This document shows positions 7,049-15,033 of a stretch of 34,672 nucleotides of DNA, piece after piece. Both the position numbers and the translations under genes were made by a program. Origin of the DNA: JAABYT01 sp041581935 (GTDB taxonomy: Bacteria; Pseudomonadota; Gammaproteobacteria; HK1). The notes beneath the pieces are model-generated. The model had not been told where the DNA came from and did not search any database. It saw only the letters and a list, made by a program, of their open reading frames with translations. The stretch spans positions 1-34,672 of the forward strand of contig JBFICP010000004.1 in the NCBI GenBank assembly GCA_041581935.1. The letters are read 5' to 3'. Numbering within the stretch: position 1 is the first letter of the stretch; the number at the start of each line of letters is the position of its first letter.

Positions 7049-7816
7049 TTACAGGTCGTCGCCGTCGCGCACGGTTAGCACCTCAACGCCGGAATCGATC
7101 ACCAGCACCGTGTGCTCCCACTGTGCGGACAGGCTGCGATCCTTGGTAACCACGGTCCAGCCGTCCTTCAAGAGCTTCACCTGTCGTTTACCGGCGTTCA
7201 CCATCGGTTCGATGGTGAACGTCATTCCGGGCATGAGCCTCTCGCGGGTACCGGGTTTCCCGTAGTGCAAAACCTGCGGATCCTCATGGAACTCACGGCC
7301 GATGCCGTGACCGCAGTACTCGCGCACGACGGAGTAGTTATGCTTCTCCACGTAGTGTTGTATTGCGTGGCCGATATCACCCAGATGCACACCCGGGCGC
7401 ACCATCTCGATGCCGAGGCACATCGCGTCATGGCACACCTGCGCTACCCGTCGACCTATGATAGGCGGCTCTCCGACGAACATCATTTTGCTCGTGTCAC
7501 CGTGATAGCCGTCCTTGATGACCGTGATGTCGATGTTGAGGATGTCGCCAGACTTGAGCTTTCGTTCGCCCGGGATACCGTGACAAACTTGATGATTGAC
7601 CGACGTGCAAATGGACTTGGGAAATCCGCGATAGTTGAGCGGGGCCGGAATGGCCTTCAGCTCGTTGACGATGTAGTCGTGGCAGATTCGGTCTAGCTCG
7701 CCCGTGGTAACGCCGGGCTGCACGTGAGGTCGGATCATGTGTAGAACGTCGGCGGCCAGGCGGCCGGCGACGCGCATCTTTTCGATCTCCTCGGGTGTTT
7801 TGATGGTGATGGCCAT
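7049..7816 (-). CDS. map: Type I methionine aminopeptidase
   Basis: A 255-residue cytosolic metalloprotease that removes the initiator Met from new proteins. Residue positions sit about one off E. coli MetAP: His79 in QVCHGIPG, metal ligands Asp96 (NIDITV) and Asp107 (YHGDTS), the His of YCGHGIGREFHE, the Glu of FTIEPM, and the last Glu of QWEHTV. The ATG at 7816 is chosen because MAITIKTPEEIEKM is the conserved family start; the open frame extends 20 codons further upstream but that part is unlike the family. map diverges from rpsB, the standard gammaproteobacterial arrangement, and is followed by glnD on the same strand. I could not identify its promoter with confidence. Confidence 0.97.
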   Translation of the reverse strand: MAITIKTPEEIEKMRVAGRLAADVLHMIRPHVQPGVTTGELDRICHDYIVNELKAIPAPLNYRGFPKSICTSVNHQVCHGIPGERKLKSGDILNIDITVIKDGYHGDTSKMMFVGEPPIIGRRVAQVCHDAMCLGIEMVRPGVHLGDIGHAIQHYVEKHNYSVVREYCGHGIGREFHEDPQVLHYGKPGTRERLMPGMTFTIEPMVNAGKRQVKLLKDGWTVVTKDRSLSAQWEHTVLVIDSGVEVLTVRDGDDL

Positions 7817-8285
7817 GGGGTTTCGGCACACGCACGGGCGGGCCTGTTTTTCTCTTCTGTTACCGACACTTACCAATTGTTGTCGCAGACGGTCTATGGT
7901 ATAAAAGCGCGCCTTTTGGGCGCAAATCCCCGCGTAAGGAACCGGATGAGTCGGGCCGACGGTCGCCGATTCGGGGTGCCCGAAAGGAACAACGTACCTT
8001 CACGAACGCGAAACTGCAGCTTCGGCCTTCTCGGTTTCCGATAACGTTCAAGCACTTAAGGGTGCTGGAGGATTCTTTAGCAGGGTCGTCTCGGGCGCTG
8101 GTGTCGGAGTGACCGCAACCGGACAGCGAACTCCTCAAAGAGCGCTGTCCACAATACACACATGCGTCGGCACGTGCATCGGGGTGCCCTTGTCCGACCC
8201 GCGAAGTCCATCGGGGACGCGCAGGGTGGGGCCAGGGTTGGTGCGCGGGACGCATGGAGGCACAACCCAAATACGGAGTAGTGAC
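7817..8285. other. 469-bp divergent map/rpsB spacer with rpsB leader
   Basis: This gene-free stretch holds the rpsB promoter (7877-7905) and then about 370 transcribed bases before the rpsB ATG. Inside the leader are a hairpin at the predicted 5' end (GCGCC 7909-7913 with GGCGC 7919-7923), a second small hairpin (AGCAC 8051-8055 with GTGCT 8062-8066), and a 32-codon ORF at 7946-8044 with a plausible ribosome site. E. coli rpsB also has a structured leader through which S2 represses its own operon; similar control here is inferred from position only. Confidence 0.5.
7877..7905 (+). promoter_or_regulatory. Sigma-70 promoter for the rpsB-tsf operon
   Basis: -35 TTGTTG (7877-7882), a 17-base spacer, and -10 TATAAA (7900-7905) match the consensus well and stand out in GC-rich surroundings. 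The predicted transcription start is about 7911-7912. The position, facing rpsB and divergent from map, agrees with the known location of the rpsB promoter in E. coli. Confidence 0.6.
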
Positions 8286-9458
8286 ATGTCCGCAGTGACC
8301 ATGCGCGAGATGCTGGAGGCCGGTGTGCACTTCGGCCATCAGACGCGCTTCTGGAACCCGAAGATGGCCCCCTATATCTTCGGCGAACGCAACAAGATCC
8401 ATATCGTCAATCTCGAAAAATCCCTGCCGTTATTCAGTGACGCCACCAATTTCCTCGGCAGGATGGCCGCCAATCGGGGCACTATTCTTTTCGTCGGCAC
8501 CAAGCGCGCCGCCGAGGAAGTCGTGGCTCGCGAAGCGCAACGCTGTGGCATGCCGTACGTCGACCGTCGATGGCTGGGCGGCATGCTGACCAACTTCGGC
8601 ACGGTCAAGGAGTCCATCAAGCGCTTGAAGGAGCTCGAAGCGCTCATCGAGGGCGGGGGTCTCGATCGCCTCAGCAAGAAGGAAGGGCTCTCGCTGCAGC
8701 GCGAACTTGCCAAGCTCGAGCGCAGCCTCGGCGGCATCAAAGACATGGACAGCCTGCCGGACGTCATGTTCATCATCGACGTCGGACACGAAAAGATTGC
8801 CGTGCGCGAAGCGGTGAAGCTCGGAATTCCGGTCGTCGGTGTGGTCGACACCAACAACAACCCCGAAGGGGTCGATTACGTGATACCCGGCAATGACGAT
8901 TCCATTCGTGCCATCGAGATCTACGTGCGCGGAGCTGCGGACGCAATTCTCGAGGGTCGCCAGGCGGCGCAGCTGCAGATGGAAGGTGCCGACGAAGAGG
9001 CCGAAGCGCCTGTGGCATCCGAAAAACCTCCCGCGCCCGGGCAGCGCCGGGATGCTGCGCCGAGTGTGGCCGCGGCGGCGCCCGTGCCGGCGCCCCAACC
9101 CGAGCCCGCGCCACAACCCGAACATGAGCCGCAACCCGAACCCGCGCCGCAGCCCGAGCTCGCTCAGGCGGTCGACGTCGGCGGGGAGGCTGCAGTGCCA
9201 GTCGCGCAGCCGGCCGAGGCGCACGAGCAACCCGATGCGGCGCCGGCGGCCGAGACCGCCGCGAAAGACGTTGGGCGCGAAGCCGCGGTAGCCAAGAAGG
9301 CGACGACCAAGAAAAAGCCGGCCGTCAAGAAGAAACCGGCTGCCAAGAAGGCTGCCACGACCAAGAAAAAACCGGTCGCCAAAAAGAAGCCGGCCGCCAA
9401 GAAGAAGACGAAAAAAAAGGCGACCGCAAAAAAATCGACCGGTGGTTCGGACGACTAG
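8286..9458 (+). CDS. rpsB: Ribosomal protein S2 with long Lys/Ala/Pro-rich C-terminal tail
   Basis: The N-terminal ~230 residues are a normal uS2: MREMLEAGVHFGHQTRFWNP at the start, then NRGTILFVGTKR, RWLGGMLTN, LPDVMFIIDVGHEKIAVREA and VVDTNNNPEGVDYVIPGNDD. S2 binds the small subunit body late in assembly and anchors S1. The start at 8286 has GGAG at 8275-8278, 7 bases upstream. The oddity is length: 390 residues, against about 240 in E. coli. The extra part has an acidic linker, a proline-rich repeat (PQPEPAPQPE type, ~266-293), an Ala/Glu linker, and a tail at ~333-390 of repeated KKKPAAKK units ending in STGGSDD. The tail resembles histone H1-like or AlgP-type repeats and could bind nucleic acid. 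The frame is continuous, with no sign of a fusion error. tsf follows 33 bases later. Confidence 0.96.
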   Translation: MSAVTMREMLEAGVHFGHQTRFWNPKMAPYIFGERNKIHIVNLEKSLPLFSDATNFLGRMAANRGTILFVGTKRAAEEVVAREAQRCGMPYVDRRWLGGMLTNFGTVKESIKRLKELEALIEGGGLDRLSKKEGLSLQRELAKLERSLGGIKDMDSLPDVMFIIDVGHEKIAVREAVKLGIPVVGVVDTNNNPEGVDYVIPGNDDSIRAIEIYVRGAADAILEGRQAAQLQMEGADEEAEAPVASEKPPAPGQRRDAAPSVAAAAPVPAPQPEPAPQPEHEPQPEPAPQPELAQAVDVGGEAAVPVAQPAEAHEQPDAAPAAETAAKDVGREAAVAKKATTKKKPAVKKKPAAKKAATTKKKPVAKKKPAAKKKTKKKATAKKSTGGSDD

Positions 9459-9491
9459 AGCCGGGCACGGCACAGACAGACAGGAATGACG

Positions 9492-10379
9492 ATGCAGATT
9501 AGCGCAGCAATGGTAAAAGAGCTCCGCGAGCGCACCGGTGCCGGCATGATGGAATGCAAGCAGGCACTCGTCGACGAGGGTGGCGACGTGGACGCGGCGG
9601 TGGAAAATCTCCGCAAGAAAGGTCAGGCGAAAGCCGACAAGAAGGCCGGGCGTATCGCCGCCGAAGGCACGGTCGGCATGGCGATCGCGGCGGACGCAGC
9701 GAGCGGGGCGCTGGTCGAGCTCAATTCCGAGACGGATTTCGTCGCCAAGCAGGAAGAATTCCGGCAATTCGCCGACCTGATCGCCCGGCGTGCGCTCGAG
9801 GAGCGCCCCGGGGATCTGAGCGGACTGCTGGCGATTTCAGCAGAGCCCGGCGTAGACCAATCCATCGAGGAGCGCATTCGCGATATGGTCATGCGCATCG
9901 GCGAGAACATCACATTGCGGCGATTCCGGGTGTTGGAAAGCGACGGCGGTCGCATCGGCGCCTACGTGCACGGTGGTCGAATCGGGGTCCTCGTGGATGT
10001 TCGCGGTGCAGACGAGACCGTTGGCACGGATATCGCCATGCACGTGGCAGCCAGCCGGCCACTGGCCGTCGGCGAAAGCGACATGCCTGCTGAAGTGCTC
10101 GAGAAGGAGCGTGAGATACTTGCCGCTCAGGTTGCCGACAGCGGCAAGCCGGCCGAAATTCAGGAGAAGATGATTAGCGGTCGCATGAGAAAGTTTCTCG
10201 CCGAGGTTACGCTGCTGGGGCAACCCTTCGTCAAGGACACCGATCAGAGCGTGGGAAAATACCTGGGTGGTGCGGGCGCCACCGTCGGTGGTTTTGCACG
10301 CTTCGAGGTCGGCGAAGGTATCGAGAGGCGCGTCGAGAATTTCGCCGAGGAAGTCATGGCACAGGTGCAGGGCGACTGA
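9492..10379 (+). CDS. tsf: Elongation factor Ts
   Basis: EF-Ts, the guanine nucleotide exchange factor for EF-Tu; 295 residues, close to the 283 of E. coli. Family marks are the N-terminal UBA-like domain with VKELRERTGAGMMECKQAL, the core TDFVAKQEEF, and the later YVHGGRIGVLVDV and QPFVKD motifs. The ATG at 9492 is preferred over 9486: AGGA (9482-9485) sits 6 bases before 9492 but directly abuts 9486. It follows rpsB by 33 bases with no terminator, so the two are one operon as in nearly all bacteria. A 151-base spacer with two small GC hairpins (10422-10438 and 10438-10452) separates it from pyrH. Confidence 0.97.
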   Translation: MQISAAMVKELRERTGAGMMECKQALVDEGGDVDAAVENLRKKGQAKADKKAGRIAAEGTVGMAIAADAASGALVELNSETDFVAKQEEFRQFADLIARRALEERPGDLSGLLAISAEPGVDQSIEERIRDMVMRIGENITLRRFRVLESDGGRIGAYVHGGRIGVLVDVRGADETVGTDIAMHVAASRPLAVGESDMPAEVLEKEREILAAQVADSGKPAEIQEKMISGRMRKFLAEVTLLGQPFVKDTDQSVGKYLGGAGATVGGFARFEVGEGIERRVENFAEEVMAQVQGD

Positions 10380-10421
10380 TAGGTCGCGCTCATCCGTGCG
10401 CGTCGGCCACAGTCCGCTGTT

Positions 10422-10452
10422 GCCGGTCGCGAGCCGGCCTGTCCTCGACAGG
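10422..10452 (+). other. Two small adjacent hairpins in the tsf-pyrH spacer
   Basis: GCCGG (10422-10426) pairs with CCGGC (10434-10438), and CCTGTC (10438-10443) pairs with GACAGG (10447-10452) around the loop CTC. They share base 10438, so they would compete or stack. No T run follows, so this is not an intrinsic terminator; it may modulate read-through or RNA stability between tsf and pyrH. Confidence 0.35.
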
Positions 10453-10530
10453 GGGAGCGACAAGGTGGGGGTGTAAAGGAACGCGCAAGCGAGGTCGCCT
10501 CGGCGCCACAGCGCTGTGAACCCGGAGAAT

Positions 10531-11268
10531 ATGAGCGAGCCGAAACCCAAGTACCGGCGCATCCTGCTCAAGATGAGCGGCGAATCGCTCCTCGGCGACG
10601 AGGGCTACGGCATCGGCGCGGGGATGCTGGCGGCTGTTGCGAGGAAACTCGCCGAGTTGACCGATGCCGGAGTCGAGGTGGCGCTGGTCATCGGTGGCGG
10701 CAACATCTTCCGTGGCGCCGGGCTCGCCGCCGGCGGCATGGAGCGCGTCACCGCGGATCACATCGGCATGCTCGCGACCATCATGAACGCGCTCGCGCTG
10801 CAGGATACTCTTGAAAGTCGCGGCGCTTATGCGCGCGTCATGTCGGCCATTCGAATCAACGAGCTGTGCGAGGATTATCTGCGCCGGCGCGCCATCCGGC
10901 ATCTCGAGAAGGGCCGCATCGTCATTTTCGCCGCCGGCACGGGCAATCCGTTTTTTACCACCGATTCGGCCGCAAGCCTGCGGGCCATCGAAATCGGTGC
11001 GGACTTGCTCATCAAGGCTACCAAGGTTGACGGCGTATACTCAGCCGATCCGATGCAGGACCCGGGGGCTGAGCGCTATTCCAGACTCAGCTACGATCAG
11101 GTGCTGGACCATCGACTGGCCGTCATGGATGCGACGGCAATCGTGCTGTGTCGCGACCACGGAATGCCGCTGCGCGTTCTCGACATGAACAAGGAGGGGG
11201 CGCTGTTGCGCGCCGTCATGGGCGAGGACGAAGGTACGCTGGTGACCGACGGCGCCGACACCGGGTAG
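10531..11268 (+). CDS. pyrH: UMP kinase
   Basis: A 245-residue hexameric kinase that phosphorylates UMP to UDP in pyrimidine nucleotide synthesis; it belongs to the amino-acid kinase superfamily rather than the NMP kinases. Motifs are LLKMSGESLLGDEGYGIG at the N-terminus, ALVIGGGNIFRGA, the DHIGMLATIMNAL segment, FAAGTGNPFFTTDSAA, and KVDGVYSADP. The start is taken at ATG 10531 with GGAG at 10524-10527 (spacing is short, 3 bases); an in-frame GTG at 10516 would add five residues but lacks a ribosome site. The position between tsf and frr is the conserved gammaproteobacterial order, with 51 bases to frr. Confidence 0.97.
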   Translation: MSEPKPKYRRILLKMSGESLLGDEGYGIGAGMLAAVARKLAELTDAGVEVALVIGGGNIFRGAGLAAGGMERVTADHIGMLATIMNALALQDTLESRGAYARVMSAIRINELCEDYLRRRAIRHLEKGRIVIFAAGTGNPFFTTDSAASLRAIEIGADLLIKATKVDGVYSADPMQDPGAERYSRLSYDQVLDHRLAVMDATAIVLCRDHGMPLRVLDMNKEGALLRAVMGEDEGTLVTDGADTG

Positions 11269-11319
11269 CTCGTCGGTGGAATCGGGTATGATGCCGACGA
11301 TCCGGACGTGGATACGCAC

Positions 11320-11877
11320 ATGATCGAAGAAATCAAGAAAGACGCCAAAATGCGCATGTCGAAGAGCGTCGAAGCGCTCAAGCAGGAGTTCAGCAAGCTG
11401 CGAACGGGGCGCGCCCATTCGAACCTTCTCGACCACATTCAGGTGCCATATTACGGCTCCGAGGTGCCCATCAATCAGGTGGCCAGCGTCGTCGTGAGCG
11501 ACGCCCGCACCCTGACGGTCACGCCCTGGGAGAAAAAGACCGTCCCCGACGTCGAAAAGGCGATACTAAACTCCGATTTGGGCTTGAATCCGGTCACTGC
11601 CGGAGAAGTCATTCGGGTGCCGCTGCCGCCGCTCACCGAGGAGCGGCGCAAGGAAATGACCAAGGTCGTGCGCCACGAAGCGGAGAACGCGCGCGTCGCT
11701 ATCCGCAATATCCGGCGGGATGCGAATCAGCACCTGAAAGGCTTGATCAAGGAGCAGAGCCTCGCCAAGGACGAGGAGCACCGAGCCGAGGACGAGGTGC
11801 AGAAGATCACCGACGAGTACATCGCCAAGGTGGACGCGCTCCTCAAGGCCAAGGAGCAGGACCTGATGGACTTCTGA
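11320..11877 (+). CDS. frr: Ribosome recycling factor
   Basis: A 185-residue protein, the same length as E. coli RRF. With EF-G it splits post-termination ribosomes. The sequence shows the three-helix/beta architecture: KMRMSKSVEALKQEFSKLRTG, then RAHSNLLDHIQVPYYGSEVP, PWEKK, and the helical end with VRHEAENARVAIRNIRRDAN and KITDEYIAKVD. The ATG at 11320 matches the family start (MIEEIKKDA); a GTG four codons earlier is less likely. The ribosome site is weak. It is followed by uppS after 36 bases containing a CCCGGCCGGG palindrome without a T run. Confidence 0.97.
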   Translation: MIEEIKKDAKMRMSKSVEALKQEFSKLRTGRAHSNLLDHIQVPYYGSEVPINQVASVVVSDARTLTVTPWEKKTVPDVEKAILNSDLGLNPVTAGEVIRVPLPPLTEERRKEMTKVVRHEAENARVAIRNIRRDANQHLKGLIKEQSLAKDEEHRAEDEVQKITDEYIAKVDALLKAKEQDLMDF

Positions 11878-11913
11878 CGACCCGGCCGGGATGTGCTTTA
11901 TTAGACATTACAA

Positions 11914-12675
11914 ATGAATGCGGACGTCGAATCCTCGCAGGCGCAGACCAAATGCCCGCGCCATGTTGCGATTATCATGGATGGAAATGGCCGATGGGCT
12001 AGCCGCCGCCGTCTGCCGCGGTTCGCGGGACACAAGGCGGGGGTCGAGACGGTCAAGAGCGTGGTGCGGGCCTGCGGCGAAAAAGGCATCGAGGTGCTGA
12101 CGCTGTTCGCCTTCTCGAGTGAGAACTGGCGTCGTCCCCAGGAAGAGGTCGGCCTGCTGATGGGGCTGTTCATGAGCGCGCTCGAGCAGCAGGTTCGCAA
12201 GCTCCATGAGCACAATATACGGCTTCGCATCATCGGCGATCGCAGCGCATTCAGCACGACGTTGCAGCAACGCATCGAGGCGGCGGAGGCGCTCACGGCC
12301 CTCAACACCGGCCTCAGCCTGGTGATCGCCGCCAACTACGGTGGCCGTTGGGATATGACCGAGGCTGCGCGCCACATCGCGGCACGTGTCGAGCGCGGCG
12401 AGCTGGCGCCCGAGCAGGTGAGCTCGGATCTGGTTCAGTCGCTGCTATCGCTCAGCGATCTCCCCGAACCCGACCTGTTCATCCGTACCGGTGGCGAAAA
12501 GCGCGTGAGCAACTTCTTGCTCTGGCAACTGGCGTACACGGAGCTGTACTTCACCGATACATTGTGGCCGGACTTCGATCGCCGGGCGTTCGACGGTGCG
12601 CTGGCCTCGTTTGCAACGCGGCAGCGCCGCTTCGGCCGTACCGGTGACCAGGTCGCCACGGCCGAGAGCCTCTGA
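11914..12675 (+). CDS. uppS: Undecaprenyl pyrophosphate synthase (cis-prenyltransferase)
   Basis: A 253-residue Z-type prenyltransferase that condenses eight isopentenyl-PP units onto farnesyl-PP to make C55-PP, the lipid carrier for peptidoglycan and O-antigen. Signature motifs are HVAIIMDGNGRWA, with the catalytic Asp at 23, then AGHKAG, LTLFAFSSENWRRP, and the C-terminal PDLFIRTGGEKRVSNFL and YTELYFTDTLWPDF. The length is typical. The start ATG at 11914 has no clear Shine-Dalgarno sequence. cdsA follows at once. This gene, dxr and cdsA together feed isoprenoid carrier and phospholipid synthesis. Confidence 0.97.
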   Translation: MNADVESSQAQTKCPRHVAIIMDGNGRWASRRRLPRFAGHKAGVETVKSVVRACGEKGIEVLTLFAFSSENWRRPQEEVGLLMGLFMSALEQQVRKLHEHNIRLRIIGDRSAFSTTLQQRIEAAEALTALNTGLSLVIAANYGGRWDMTEAARHIAARVERGELAPEQVSSDLVQSLLSLSDLPEPDLFIRTGGEKRVSNFLLWQLAYTELYFTDTLWPDFDRRAFDGALASFATRQRRFGRTGDQVATAESL

Positions 12676-12767
12676 TCGCAGGTTCCGCGAGACCGCCGGC
12701 GTTATCGGCCCGGATGCCGCCCGCAGCCGTCAATCCGACATCGACGATGCCGGACGAGCCGGTCCCC

Positions 12768-13598
12768 ATGTCCGCCCTTACCAAGCGTGTTCTGACCGGC
12801 AGCATTCTCGCCTCGACGGTGGTGGCGGCAACCCTGTTTCTCAGCACTCCCCTGTACGCTCTGATGCTCGTGTGTTTCGTCATGGTGGCTGCCTGGGAGT
12901 GGGCGGGCATGGCGGGTTGGGCGTCTGCACGCGCGCGATTCGCGTACTGCGCGGGGTTCACGCCGGTGCTGATTGCGGTCGCCGGGCTCGTGCACAGCAC
13001 CGGAGGCACTCTGGTTTTAATTCTCACCGGGCTCGTCTGGTGGCTGGTGGCGCTTGCCTGGGTGGTGCGCGTCCAGCAGGGGCTCGCGGTCGAAGCGCTC
13101 AACGCGCCGGTGGTGCGGATCGTGGCCGGGTGGCTGGTTCTCGCGCCCGCCTGGGGTGCCCTCGTGTATCTGCATGCCGTGTCCACCTCGGGAGCGCTCA
13201 TGGTGCTGTACCTCCTGCTACTCATTGCGACAGCCGACAGCGCCGCCTATTTCGTCGGCAGACGCATGGGCAGACGTCGCCTGGCGTCCGAAATCAGTCC
13301 CGGAAAATCCATTGAAGGCGTGGCCGGAGCCATGACGGCGGTGGCGGTCCTCGCCGTCATCGTCGCTCTGGTCGCGGATCTCGCCGCTCCACTGGGTTTC
13401 GTTATTCTGAGCCTGGCGACAGCCGTGGTCTCGATACTCGGCGATCTCACCGAGAGCATGTTCAAACGGCGTGCGGGCCTCAAGGACAGCGGCAGCATCG
13501 TTCCCGGTCACGGCGGTATACTTGACAGAATCGACAGCGTGACCGCAGCCGCGCCGGTCTTCGTGCTCGGCTGTCTCATTCAGGGCGGCGGATCGTGA
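12768..13598 (+). CDS. cdsA: Phosphatidate cytidylyltransferase (CDP-diacylglycerol synthase)
   Basis: A 276-residue polytopic inner-membrane enzyme that makes CDP-diacylglycerol from CTP and phosphatidate, the branch point for all phospholipids. About eight hydrophobic segments are visible. The C-terminal signature runs from SMFKRRAGLKDSGSIVPGHG through ILDRID, with the metal-binding KD and HGG...DRxD residues intact. The ATG at 12768 (MSALTKRVLTG) fits the family, which begins shortly before the first membrane helix; in-frame ATGs at 12747 and 12714 would add 7 or 18 residues of unconserved sequence. Its TGA overlaps the GTG of dxr by 4 bases. Confidence 0.95.
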   Translation: MSALTKRVLTGSILASTVVAATLFLSTPLYALMLVCFVMVAAWEWAGMAGWASARARFAYCAGFTPVLIAVAGLVHSTGGTLVLILTGLVWWLVALAWVVRVQQGLAVEALNAPVVRIVAGWLVLAPAWGALVYLHAVSTSGALMVLYLLLLIATADSAAYFVGRRMGRRRLASEISPGKSIEGVAGAMTAVAVLAVIVALVADLAAPLGFVILSLATAVVSILGDLTESMFKRRAGLKDSGSIVPGHGGILDRIDSVTAAAPVFVLGCLIQGGGS

Positions 13599-14776
13599 AG
13601 AGCCTCACAATACTCGGTGCCACGGGGACCATCGGACTGAATACCCTCGACGTCGTGGCCCGAAATCCCGAGCGTTTCGAAGTGTTCGCATTGACCGCGA
13701 ACCGCAACGACGAGCGGCTCGCCGAGCAGTGCATCCATTGGCGGCCCCGATATGCTGTCATGGCAGACGCGCAGGCCGCGAAGCGGTTGCGCCAGCGTCT
13801 GGCGGGACAGGGCGACAAAACCGAGGTGCTCGACGGCGTCGCCGGCCTCGAGTTCGTGTCGAGCGCCGCACAGGTGGATTTTGTCATGGCGGGCATCGTC
13901 GGCGCCGCCGGCCTGCTGCCCTCTCTGGCGGCCGCGCGCGCCGGCAAACGCGTGCTGCTCGCCAACAAGGAAGCGCTGGTCATGTCCGGCAGGCTGTTCA
14001 TGGACGCGGTGCGTGACAACGGCGCGCAGCTGCTGCCCATCGACAGCGAGCACAACGCCATTTTCCAGTGCATGCCGCCTGCACGCCGGGGCGGTCTGGA
14101 CGGCGCCGGCATCCGGCGCATTCTCCTGACCGCCTCGGGTGGTCCGTTTCGCGAGTCGTCTCCCGATGCGCTCGCCCAGGTCACCCCCGAGCAGGCATGC
14201 GCCCATCCCAATTGGGTCATGGGTCGCAAGATTTCGGTGGACTCGGCCACCATGATGAACAAGGGTCTCGAGGTCATCGAAGCGTGCTGGCTGTTCGACA
14301 CGACGCCGGAGCGGCTCGAGGTAGTCGTTCACCCGCAAAGCATCGTGCACTCCATGGTCGAGTACGACGACGGTTCGGTGCTCGCACAGCTCGGTAACCC
14401 CGACATGCGCACCCCCATCGCCCATGCGCTCAGCTGGCCCGAGCGCATGGGCTCCGGTGTCGAGAGCCTCGATTTGACCGCCATCGGCGGACTCAGCTTC
14501 GAACGCGCAGACATGCACCGATTTCCCTGTCTGCGCCTCGGTTTCGAGGCGGCGGCAGCCGGCGGTGCGGCCAGCGCCGTCCTCAACGCCGCCAACGAGA
14601 TCGCCGTCGCGGCGTTTCTGGATGGACGCATTCGTTTCACGGACATTGCGCGCATCCTCGAGTCCGCGATGGAAACGCAACCGGGCGGCGAGCCGGCGAG
14701 CCTCGATGAGGTGCTGGCCATCGACGCCGAGGCGCGCAGCCTTGCCAGCCGGCAGGTGCAGGGCATGGCGGCGTGA
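13595..14776 (+). CDS. dxr: 1-deoxy-D-xylulose 5-phosphate reductoisomerase
   Basis: A 393-residue enzyme of the MEP pathway that rearranges and reduces DXP to MEP with NADPH and a divalent metal; it commits carbon to isoprenoids, including the substrate of UppS. Visible motifs are the NADPH-binding GATGTIG at 8-14, LANKEALVMSG, the metal-site segment IDSEHNAIFQ near 150, TASGGPF, and the substrate loop NWVMGRKISVDSATMMNKGLE near 204-225. The GTG start at 13595 overlaps the cdsA stop (GTGA), which implies translational coupling. The order uppS-cdsA-dxr-rseP is the Pseudomonas-like arrangement; E. coli has dxr before uppS. Confidence 0.97.
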   Translation: MKSLTILGATGTIGLNTLDVVARNPERFEVFALTANRNDERLAEQCIHWRPRYAVMADAQAAKRLRQRLAGQGDKTEVLDGVAGLEFVSSAAQVDFVMAGIVGAAGLLPSLAAARAGKRVLLANKEALVMSGRLFMDAVRDNGAQLLPIDSEHNAIFQCMPPARRGGLDGAGIRRILLTASGGPFRESSPDALAQVTPEQACAHPNWVMGRKISVDSATMMNKGLEVIEACWLFDTTPERLEVVVHPQSIVHSMVEYDDGSVLAQLGNPDMRTPIAHALSWPERMGSGVESLDLTAIGGLSFERADMHRFPCLRLGFEAAAAGGAASAVLNAANEIAVAAFLDGRIRFTDIARILESAMETQPGGEPASLDEVLAIDAEARSLASRQVQGMAA

Positions 14777-14970
14777 ACGGCCGTCATTGCTCGCCAACCA
14801 ACGTCCGCCTCGGTCCGACGGCACACGCCGTGCGGCTCCGCCGGGCTCGGCTCGACCGGGAAGCTCGACGCGGGTTCGCCTGCACGCGTGCGGGCCTCGG
14901 TCGGAAACGCCCGGCGCGCCGCACTCTCAACCCGGGCGGTGAGGCCCGCCGCTCGCAAACCCCGGGAGGG

Positions 14971-14998
14971 GGAATTTTGTATCTGCGTTCGAGTCGAA
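14971..14998 (+). promoter_or_regulatory. Candidate sigma-E type promoter for rseP
   Basis: GGAATTT (14971-14977), a 16-base spacer and TCGAA (14994-14998) fit the ECF sigma-E pattern (GGAACTT, 15-17 bases, TCnnA) with one mismatch in the -35 element. It lies in the 275-base spacer before rseP. In E. coli rseP (ecfE) and the downstream bamA-skp-lpx genes were reported as sigma-E targets, which makes the site plausible. Found by eye; no score was computed. Confidence 0.35.
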
Positions 14999-15000
14999 CT

Positions 15001-15033
15001 CGGCACCGGCGCCAGCGCGTCGCGCCGGCGCCG
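15001..15033 (+). other. Strong GC hairpin in the rseP leader
   Basis: CCGGCGC (15006-15012) pairs with GCGCCGG (15022-15028) around a 9-base loop, and after one A-C mismatch four more pairs (CGGC 15001-15004 with GCCG 15030-15033) extend it. No T run follows, so it is not an intrinsic terminator. It ends 8 bases before the AGGAG ribosome site of rseP (15042-15046) and would lie at the very 5' end of a transcript from the candidate sigma-E promoter. Confidence 0.5.

Noticed and set aside
8430..9767. 445-codon open frame on the minus strand across rpsB and tsf
   Set aside because: Low-complexity Leu/Gly/Arg translation produced by the antisense of the Lys/Ala/Pro tail; rpsB and tsf are certain.
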